Source of the DNA: Mytilus edulis
Taxonomy: Eukaryota > Mollusca > Bivalvia > Mytilida > Mytilidae
Reading direction: 5' to 3'
Assembly (NCBI RefSeq): GCF_963676685.1
Contig: NC_092346.1
Location: forward strand, 92,662,255-92,726,254
Length of the DNA: 64,000 bases
Positions 55,270 through 64,000 of the stretch are shown here, piece by piece. Numbering within the stretch: the first letter of the stretch is position 1; the number at the start of each line of letters is the position of its first letter. Below the pieces are notes generated by a model. The model did not search any database and was not told the DNA's origin. It worked only from the letters and a program-made list of their open reading frames with translations. The position numbers and the translations under genes were made by a program.

Positions 55270-55515
55270 TGCAGACCTATCGACGGGTCTGTTCCAGACC
55301 AGACCTGTGGACAAGTCTGCTTTTGACCAGTCCTGAGGACAGGTCTGCCCCAGACCAGACCTGTGGACAGGTCTGCTCCTGACCAGACCTGTGGACAGGT
55401 CTGCTTCTGACCAGACCTGTGGACAGGTCTGCTTCTGACCAAACCTTTGGACAGGTCTGCTTCTTACCAGACCTGTGGACAAGTCTGCTATTGACCAGAC
55501 CTGGGGACATGTCTG
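55270..55515. repeat. 28-bp minisatellite with an internal palindrome, about nine units
   Basis: The unit is GACCAGACCTGTGGACAGGT then CTGCTTCT. Each has inverted arms AGACCTG...CAGGTCT, so each could form a hairpin. Because 28 is not a multiple of three, all three frames on a strand run through the array with an 84-bp (28-residue) protein period; the long open frames on the minus strand are a consequence of this, not genes. Confidence 0.9.
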
Positions 55516-56949
55516 CTTATGAAATGTTATCGTTTTTGCGACTTTTCATATCAGACTTGAGCTTTATTAAAATATGTATAAACAACATTCGCATTGTTCT
55601 TCCCAAGAAGGCCTCTGATAGCAAATTTCTTTACTCGCTATACTCTACTAGACATTATTAATAACAACACAATTCTTTCTTTTTTTATTTTTATATATTC
55701 TTATAAACATTAGTCAATTACATAGAGATATCATATTTTTTTAATTAGAAGGCGGATAGAAATTAGGGTTATCCAACGCATCGGAACAACATTCGTATAT
55801 CATGGGATATCAACATCTTTGTCGACGTTACTTCGTTCCCCGTTTTTTACCTGTCCCTTCATAATTTTTATTTACGCATTTATACATGCATGGATATTTC
55901 ATTGTTATTCTACTTATTTGGATTGGATTTCCTATTCTTTTTCCGCAGAATATTCTAACGAAAATTGTACAGTTGTACAGTGTCCGGATATGTACGATGT
56001 GGTAAAACTACCAACAATCTCGTCAACTTCGTCAGATTTGTCGAGAGATTTGTGCACATGAATGAAATAGTTGTCACTTGACGTTTAACTACAAACAAAA
56101 TCAATCAACCGACATAATAGATTAACAGTATACTATTACAAGTAATAGCTTTTCTAAAAAGCTTGCCGTATTTTAGCTGATTAAATTGAGATCAGTGGTT
56201 TGTGAGTAGTTTATTTTTATTGGAATATTGCACTCCAAGCAAAAGAAAACATAGCGCTTTTTTCTACTAATTTGTTATTTTTATGTATTATTGGTCGACC
56301 TGCGTTATAATGGAAGAGATTTTATAAAGTTGAGAATGAAAATTGGTAATGATATTATAATAAAATGTATTCTGTGTCTATAATCAACTTGATAAAAATA
56401 GCATATAACCTACACATACTTTTGAGAATTACTACTTGACAGAATGGACAACAGAAGGCAGTGACGGATCCAGAGAGGGGTGTAGAGGGCAGACACCCCA
56501 TTTCCCCCCCTTTTTGCTCATTTTTTTTAATCATACTAGACTATGTGAACTTTACGATTTCCTGTGTACTCTATTTTTTAATATTTATGCGACAATTCTT
56601 TACTTATAAAGATATTTTTCGCTGGATTTTACTGATTGTCAAAGTCATGTGATTCGCTATGGTGGAGTTGACCAGTGCTTCGAAAAACGTCACTCAGTCG
56701 TTTTGAAATTCAAATTACAGTAACACATTGCTTAAGCTGAGGATGACAATCATGACACCTTCAAAGCGACATAGGATTGAGCAAGAATGTACTGACTTCT
56801 ATTCAACTATTCCATCAAACAGGAAGTAATACGCTATAGACTATAACACTCTCATGAAAAAAGTTCTGTGGCAATATTATTTACCTATGAGAACATTTTT
56901 AACCCCTTACGCCATTGTCATGATTGATATGGACTATATAAAAGTGCTG
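55516..56949. other. No recognisable gene
   Basis: Short frames only. The plus frame 55819-56061 has a hydrophobic start (PFFTCPFIIFIYAFIHAWIF) and a Cys-containing end, but no family match or splice partner. 56461-56520 has a GGATCCAGAGAGGGG...CCCC stretch of the kind seen in dispersed repeats. Confidence 0.4.
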
Positions 56950-57045
56950 TTTGGTGTCAACAAAGTGGAAAGGGATTTATATAAGTTGCAAAACTTGTTT
57001 CCCAATCCACTATAAATACATATGTTTAAACTAACCAGGCTTTGC
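56950..57045 (-). repeat. Interspersed repeat R5 (minus copy)
   Basis: This is the reverse complement of 13083-13155: CTTTCCACTT, TTGCAAAACTTGTTTCCCAA on the plus strand, then TCCACTATAAATACATATGT and TTAAACTAACC. Confidence 0.75.
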
Positions 57046-57439
57046 GTTGAAGACCAAACTCTAACCTTTAATAATTTACTTTTATAAATTGTGACTTGGA
57101 TATACAGTTGTCTATGGTACTTACATACAAGTATATGAGATCCAGTTATATCTATCTACAAGATTGAGAACACATTTTTTTGTAATATATTAAAAAATAA
57201 TTATTTCTGTAATATCTTATAATATGTATCAGTTATTTGTGATTTTTCATTTGATGTGTACTCTCTGATTATGTCAGTTTCAGCATGATCAGTTGATTGG
57301 TTGTGATAATAAAAAATAGTGCAGTTTGCAGTTGTCATGTGCAGGTACACCACATGTGGATCTACTTTCCCCTCTCATTTATAAAATTGTGCATATTTAT
57401 CACAGAACGCACCAGTATTTTGGTAAATGAAACACTAGT

Positions 57440-57620
57440 CATATTAAATTTTTCAAAGTCAGGGGTGGAGTTAGAGGGTTTTTCAGGGGGCCTGGGCCAC
57501 CCTTTTGTAGGAAAAATTTGGTTGTTTTAATAGGGAATCACTGAAGCATGACTGGAGTTGGCCCCTTCTTAGGCAGTAGGTGGGTTCCCGATGATGAAAA
57601 TTTCTGGATCCACCACTAAA
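57440..57620 (+). repeat. Interspersed repeat with inverted partner at 58895-58985
   Basis: TAGGGAATCACTGAAGCATG then AC(T)GGAG lies here on the plus strand. The reverse complement (CATGCTTCAGTGATTCCCTA) is at 58939-58958. Both are flanked by GGGGG/CCCCC-rich sequence. The two inverted copies are 1.4 kb apart. Confidence 0.6.
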
Positions 57621-58894
57621 AGTTTGAGTATAGTTAGATAAGAATTTATCACAAATTATGTTGAAATTTGCACAGATAATGAATGAAAAATCTAGTAAAT
57701 TAAAAAGAAGGCACTATTATTAAAAGCTTTTCTTGCTTATTCACAAGGACATATAATATCCTCCATGCTATTCCCATCTGAGTTTCTATTCATACATACA
57801 TGTAGTCTGGTGCTGTTCCAAGTAGTCTTCTTTTTCTGTTTCTTGAGAAGTATTTCTTTTACCTGTTCAGTCACTGTAAAGTGTTACAATTCTTAATTAA
57901 ACGCAACACATAAATAGGGACCAAAAAGGTTCAGCTATTACATGAGAGAAGCTAGAAAAAAGTAAAATATATACATTTTAAACATTTTTGTAGGACCATG
58001 AAAATGCCTTTGGGGTATATAGATAGATATGCATAGATAGACCATAGAACAAATAAGCAAACAAATTCAAAGGAGATGTACATTAACATGTAAGATAAAT
58101 TATGAAAAAAGAGCCATGGCCAGAGGCCCCAAACTTGACAGCATTTGGTGTTGAACAGGTAAAATGTTTGCATTGACAATACATATATATAGCCTTTGTT
58201 AGACCCATGTCGCCTTTCTCTAAATCAGCTATATTAAAGATTACCACATATTTCTGGGCCAGGTTGAAAAATAAATGAAAATGACTTTGAAAAAGCAAAT
58301 AGAAATACACCAAATTTGGGAGACATCTATTAAAATGTTTGAAATAATAAAAAAAGTTGACAAGAACTAAGTTTTTTCAGATAATATGCAGACTATTGCA
58401 GTAAGCCTATAAAAGACTCTTTGCCTCCTGAAATGTTTGCTTATATACACTGTGCTGTCCTATAATGATTTAAAATCAGTGTGATAGTTTTTCATGAAGA
58501 ACACTGAGGGTACAGGTATTATGACAAGATAAATGTTGTGCTACATGTATCTACCCAAATAAGTAAAAATATAAAAATTCTTGACTTCTAACACCAGTGA
58601 TTGATCTCCTGATTTATATCATATCACTCTATGCAGATGCTGTGTGAAAGAAAAATGACTTAACAAGTTAACAGTATGCTTAAGCTTCTATCCATTGGGT
58701 TGATTTATTATCAATTATTTTGCTTTAAATACCCCTTATTGCTACAATATGTATATGTCCAGCATTACAAACTGTACATGTACATCACAAATATTCCAAG
58801 TAAAATTTTGAAGTTTTAATAAAAAACATATGATGCCACAATGGAAAAGTAATTGCTGTATGACATTAATGGTTTTAAGAAAGGACTGATTCTC
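57621..58894. other. No recognisable gene
   Basis: AT-rich sequence. No supported exon on either strand; minus-strand frames at 57952-58313 lack motifs. Confidence 0.4.
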
Positions 58895-59164
58895 AGGCCA
58901 GCTGAAACAATAAGGGGGGAGGGGGCGACTTCTCCATTCATGCTTCAGTGATTCCCTACATAATAAACCAAATTATGGCAAATAGTAATGTTCATCACGA
59001 AAAAATATACTAAATGTAAGACCTGATGATGTGAATAAATTGAAAGGAGATGGAAATCCGACATATCAAATGAAGTTTTCAGTGCTTTTGATATATCACT
59101 GGGCAATCTGATGAGTTGGGCCTTTTTTGACTGATTTGTATAGTTCGTTCTCATGTTGTAACAT

Positions 59165-59510
59165 GTACTGTTATACATGTACCACTGTCCAAGGTTAGGG
59201 GAGGATCAGAATCCCAATAACATGTTTTACCCCGCCACATTATTTATGTATGTGTCTGTCTTAAGTCAGGAGCCTATAATTCAGTGGTTGTCTTTTGTTT
59301 ATATGTTACATATTTGTTTTTCGTTCATTTTATTTCATTTATATATAAGGCCGTTGGTTTTCTGGTTTGAATTGTTTTACATGTCATATCAGGGCCTTTT
59401 ATATTGATCATCTTTGACCTATAGTTATTCATGTCTGTGTCATTTTGGTCTCTTGTAGACAGTTGTCTCATTGGCAATCATTATATAACCACATCTTCTT
59501 TTTTATAATG
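59165..59510 (+). repeat. Interspersed repeat R4
   Basis: GTCAGGAGCCTATAATTCAG, TGGTTGTCTTTTGTTTATAT, AAGGCCGTTGGTTTTCTGGT, TGTGTCATTTTGGTCTCTTG, ACAGTTGTCTCATTGGCAAT, ending CACATCTTCTTTTTT. A minus copy lies at 28010-28440. The frame 59177-59407 is part of it. Confidence 0.75.
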
Positions 59511-60509
59511 ACTCACGGCTGATCATATAAGGCACAAAATGTGCACCTGAATATAGGTATCTTGTTTTGTAACCCCCATTGACATAATGGTTACATTGGT
59601 TACACTCATACAAACTACATGTATCATAAATGATTCACAATTTCCCCAGTCTATTTGTAACTTTCCTTCACCTAATGGTTACATTGATTACACACGTCAC
59701 ATGCAAACACCCTTTTTAGAGTTCACTGTGTTACAAGTTTTTTGGGTTCGAAGGATCGTATAAATGATTGCCTTGAGGGTCATTCACGACTCATTGTCAA
59801 ATATAGAGCTGTAAACATGGTAAAAAGCTAAATTATATAATTTGCAACAACTGACACTATAATATCCTATAGTGCACTGAAACCCTTGCCAATAACAATA
59901 CCGTGGTGCTTGGTGTAGGCTTCTTTGCACATCAGAAACCATATTGCTCACCTTGTAATTTTTGTATCCTTCTCAGTATCGTCGAGTTTGTTTATTTACA
60001 CCAGAAATCAATGAAGCGATGAATGCTGGAAACGAAATTACATCTACGGTAAATTCCGTGATTTTAATATTTTCTAAACAATATGTCCAAGCAATGAAAA
60101 ATAGATGGTTTTTATTTTTATACATGGAGCATACGTTTTGTGTATTTACAATTTAAAATCTAAGCTAACGAAGAAATTAAACACAAAAGTATCTCAATCA
60201 TTTAACCGTTTTAATACGCAGTGTAAAGTGTAAATTATACGCATTACTGTTCTATTTTTAGAGAATAGCAATAATACATAAATGTACAGTTTCTTGCAAA
60301 AATAGCAAAACAATTTCAAGATTAAATCTTCACATTGTCACATGATTATATAATCTGCACGAAATTGACAGTTTGTCGTGAGTTATCATCATAACTAATC
60401 ACTATAGCAAATGAACACTTTATCATAATATGTACCTATAACCTAGTATCATGATTTCAAACCGACCCCACTTACGGACGCGTTGAACATATAATGCATG
60501 CCACTCATT
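59511..60509. other. No recognisable gene
   Basis: No exon is supported. 59565-59705 holds two loosely similar stretches (CATAATGGTTACATTGGTTA and CCTAATGGTTACATTGATTA), a small local duplication. Confidence 0.4.
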
Positions 60510-60605
60510 TATAGCCAATCAGACGCTAAACAGACCTTCATTTCCCAAAAAATCATTCCGGAAACATCCGCGAAGCGGTATTTATAACCAATGAAATAAC
60601 AGAAA
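60510..60605 (+). promoter_or_regulatory. Possible promoter-like cluster (CCAAT and TATA-like boxes)
   Basis: AGCCAATCAG at about 60513, a CCGCGAAGCGG near-palindrome at about 60570, then GTATTTATAACCAATGAAAT within 80 bp, in a locally GC-richer stretch. No downstream gene could be identified: the frame at 60662-60862 has no motif and the satellite starts at 60.9 kb. Chance occurrence is possible. Confidence 0.2.
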
Positions 60606-60915
60606 TACCGTTAACAGATTAACCCGAACCTGACGTTTAGCCTCTGACTAATTACGACCGTATGACCGTAACCAGAAGAGAACCTCAAATACATGTTTTA
60701 TTAAAAATCACAAATGAATTCAGACATGTCAGTGTTGGTACATGTACTTGGATGATTCGGCCTAATAGTTTCGTTTTACACACCCTAGTGACTGTTCAAT
60801 ATTATGAATACAGAGATGAAACGCTGACATTCTCAATGTATGCGGAAAAAAAATTGCATTAATTGTTTTCCTTATTGCTTACATTTGCCGTCCTACTAAC
60901 ATGTTACAGGAGTGC

Positions 60916-63900
60916 CAGGAGAAGACATAATTAGGCGCCATCCCAACAGCGGTCATTTATTTTATACATTGAATCCAGACATCAAAAATATGGCTGATTT
61001 ACTATGCGGATATATATAGATTTTTAAATTAAAGTGCACATATGCAGGTCAGTTTTTGGTCGATGCAGTCAAATAATTTTGTTGTATAAGTCAGCATGAG
61101 GTATCAAATCTACTGAAATTTTGTTACGTATCAATATTTTGAATAAAAGGAGGACATGCTGACATCCAAAATTAATGCGAACAAAAATTTGTTGTTATTA
61201 TATTGCAATATTACTGTCCATTGTATTATACATTGAATCCTGGCATAAAAAATATGGCTTATTTACTATGCCGGTATACATGGTATATAGATTTACAAAT
61301 TAAAGTGCACATATGGTCAGTTTTGGTCAATGCGGTCAAATCATTTTGTTGTACAAGTCAGCATGAGGTATCAAAACTACTGAAATTTTGTTACGTATCA
61401 ATATTTTGAATAAAAGGAGGACATGCTGGCACCCTAAATTTATGCGAACAAAAATTTGTTGTTCATGTTGTTATTGTATTGCAATATAGCTGTCCATTGT
61501 ATTATACATTGAATCCTGACATAAAAAAATATGGCTGATTTACTATGCTGGCATATAGATTTACAAATTAGAGTGCACATATGGTCAGTTTTGGTCTTGG
61601 TCAATGCGGTCAAATTATTTCATTGTACAAGTCAGCATGAGGTATCAAAACTATTGAAATTTTGTTACGTATCAATATTTTGAATATAAGGAGGACATGC
61701 TGGCACCCTAAATTTATGCGAAACAAAAATTTGTTGTTATCAGCTGGTTATTGTATTGCAATATTGCAATCCATTGTATTATACATTGAATCCTGACATA
61801 AAAAATATGGCTGAATTACTCTGCGGGTATATATGGTATATAGATTTACAAATTTAAGTGCACATATGGTCAGTTTTGGTGGAAGCGCTCAAAATATTTT
61901 GTTGTACAAGTCAGCATGAGGTATCAAAACACTGTAATTTTGATACGTATCAATATTTTGAATAAAAGGAGGACATTCTAGCACCCTAAATGTATGCGAA
62001 CACAAATTTGTTGTTATTGTATTGCAATATTGCTGTCCATTGTATTGTACATTGAATCCTAACACAAAAAATATGGCTGATTAACTATACAGGTATATAA
62101 CTTTACAAATTAAAGTGTACATATGGTCAGTTTTAGTTGATGCGGTGAAATAATTTTGTTGTACAAGTCAGCATGGTCAGCATGAGGTATCAAAACTACT
62201 GAAATTTTGTTACGTATCAATATTTTGAATTAAAGGACTACATGCTGGCACCCTAAATTTATGCGAACACAAATTTGTTGTTATTGTATTGCAATATTGC
62301 TGTCCATTGTATTATACATTGAATCCTGACATAAAAAATATGGCTGATATACTATGCGAGTATATAGATTTACAAATTAAAGTGCACATATGGTCAGTTT
62401 AAGTTGATGTGGTCAAATAATTTTGCCGGACAAGTCAGCATGAGGTATCAAAACTATTATAATTTTGTTACGTATTAATATTTTGAATAAAAGGATGACA
62501 TGCTGTCACCCTTAATTTATGCGAACAAAAATTTGTTGTTATTGTATTACAATCTTGCTGTCCATTGTATTATACATTGAATCCTGACATAAAAAATATG
62601 GCTGAATAACTATGCTGGTATATAGATTTAGAAATTAAAGTGCACAAATTGTCAGTTTTAGTTGATGCAGTCAAATAATTTTGTTGTACAAGTCAGCATG
62701 AGGTATCAAAACTACTGAAATTTTGTTACGTATCAATATTTTGAATTAAAGGAGGACATGCTGGCACCCTAAATTTATGCGAACACAAATTTGTTGTTAT
62801 TGTATTGCAATATTGCTGTCCATTGTATTATACATTGAATCCTGACATAAAAAATATGGCTGATATACTATGCTGGTATATAGATTTACAAATTAAAGTG
62901 CACATATGGTCAGTTTTAGTTGATGCAGTCAAATAATTTTGTTGTACAAGTCAATATGAGGTATCAAAACTACTGAAATTTTGTTACGTATCAAAATTTT
63001 GAATAAAAGGAGGACATGCTGGCACCCTAAATTTATGCGAACAAAAATTTGAAAAAATATGGCTGATTTACTATGCGGGTATATAGATTTATAAAAAAAA
63101 GTGCACACATGGTCAGTTTTGGTCAACACGGTCAAATAATTTTGTTGCACAAGTCAGCAAGAGGTATCAAAACTACTGAAATTTTGTTACGTATCAATAT
63201 TTTGAATAAAAGGAGGACATATGCTGGCACCCTAAATTTATGCAAACAAAAAAAAAGTAATATTGTATAGCAATATTGCTGTCCATTGTAATATACATTG
63301 AATCCTGACATAACAAATATGGCTGATTTACTATGCTGGTATATAGATTTACAAATTAAAGTGCACATATGGTCACTTTTAGTTGATGCAGTCAAATAAT
63401 TTTGTTGTACAAGTCAATATGAGGTATCAAAACTACTGAAATTTTGTTACGTATCAAAATTTTGAATAAAAGGAGGACATGCTGGCACCCTAAATTTATG
63501 CGAACAAAAATTTGAAAAAATATGGCTGATTTACTATGCGGGTATATAGATTTATAAAAAAAAGTGCACACATGGTCAGTTTTGGTCAACACGGTCAAAT
63601 AATTTTGTTGCACAAGTCAGCAAGAGGTATCAAAACTACTGAAATTTTGTTACGTATCAATATTTTGAATAAAAGGAGGACATATGCTGGCACCCTAAAT
63701 TTATGCAAACAAAAAATTGTTGTTATTGTATAGCAATATTGCTGTCCATTGTAATATACATTGAATCCTGACATAACAAATATGGCTGATTTACTATGCT
63801 GGTATATAGATTTACAAATTAAAGTGCACATATGGTCACTTTTAGTTGATGCAGTCAAATAATTTTGTTGTACAAGTCAGTACAAATGCAGTATGAGGTA

Positions 63901-64000
63901 TCAAAACTACTGAAATTTTGTTACATATCAAAATTTTGAATAAAAGGAGGACATGCTGGTACCCTAAATTTATGCAAACAAAAATTTGAAAAAATATGGC
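60916..64000. repeat. Satellite array, about 258-bp unit, running off the window
   Basis: Each unit carries, in order, CCATTGTATTATACATTGAA, AAAAATATGGCTGATTTACT, ATATAGATTTACAAATTAAA, GTGCACATATGGTCAGTTTT, AAGTCAGCATGAGGTATCAA, TTTGTTACGTATCAATATTT, AAAAGGAGGACATGCTGGCA and AATTTATGCGAACA. The GCATGAGG landmark is at 61094, 61361, 61635, 61914, 62180, 62438, 62696, 62954, then at alternating 203 and 260 bp steps. Spacing tightens from 267-279 bp at the left to a steady 258 bp. All open frames here are repeat shadows. Confidence 0.95.
62929..63856. repeat. 463-bp higher-order repeat within the satellite
   Basis: A short (203-bp, internally deleted) unit and a full (260-bp) unit alternate. 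The pair starting at 62929 recurs at 63392 almost without change, and a third starts at 63855. Within the pair the two units differ clearly from each other, while equivalent units are nearly identical. That is the pattern of a higher-order repeat. Confidence 0.85.

Noticed and set aside
55219..55510. Three overlapping minus-strand frames resembling a repetitive secreted protein
   Set aside because: The 28-bp unit is not a multiple of three, so all frames are open with an 84-bp period. No signal peptide or splice partner.
62929..63858. Paired identical frames of 65-87 codons on both strands
   Set aside because: They recur because of the 463-bp higher-order repeat; they are satellite shadows.

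Overview
The window looks like a gene-poor, AT-rich, repeat-laden stretch of a bivalve mollusc nuclear genome, most likely a marine mussel (Mytilus-like). This rests on three things: split genes with GT/AG introns, a C1q-domain gene with a paralogue (a family greatly expanded in bivalves), and many copies of interspersed repeats and Penelope-like retroelement tails of types I associate with bivalve genomes. The species call is recognition from memory, not a search.

Only two host protein genes can be assembled with confidence. (1) 39176-44083, minus strand: a four-exon gene whose three introns are all phase 1, predicting a 459-residue type II membrane protein with a cytosolic tail, one transmembrane helix, a stalk, 70 uninterrupted Gly-X-Y collagen triplets and a C-terminal C1q domain. 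(2) 47129-49578, plus strand: a three-exon, 247-residue four-helix protein with the claudin/PMP22 signature W...GLW..C...C. A paralogue of the first gene, at 23776-31143 on the minus strand, is a pseudogene: its membrane exon and C1q exon are frameshifted, the C1q domain has an early stop, and the collagen exon is cut off by a retroelement tail. A third partial copy of the 3' flank lies at about 34390-35240, so the locus has duplicated repeatedly.

The rest is mainly mobile DNA. 2.6-6.7 kb holds minus-strand remnants of Penelope-like elements (PLEs), one with a 391-bp head-to-tail duplication. 9.65-10.87 kb holds a plus-strand PLE end. 14.5-17.7 kb holds an unusual unit bounded by a 7-bp target duplication and poly-G/poly-C ends, with a 5'-truncated LINE inside. 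19.1-23.75 kb holds a nearly full-length two-ORF LINE broken by a 29-bp duplication and a later frameshift. A PLE at 35747-37468 has an intact RT ORF and a target-site duplication, and a close relative sits in intron 2 of the C1q gene. 49.97-53.75 kb is a graveyard of two LINE types. Several non-autonomous elements with terminal inverted repeats (33.3, 35.2, 44.95 and 48.4 kb) have interiors built from short motifs; in the 33.3-kb element the motif recurs every 10.6 bp. The right end holds two minisatellites (54.3 and 55.3 kb) and, from 60.9 kb to the edge, a ~258-bp satellite that turns into a 463-bp higher-order repeat.

The PLE ORFs end soon after the RT and have no C-terminal GIY-YIG nuclease. 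That fits the Naiad-type PLEs, in which the nuclease is N-terminal, but these copies are 5'-truncated. I saw no tRNA, rRNA or CRISPR feature. Long stretches without a recognisable gene are listed as such.
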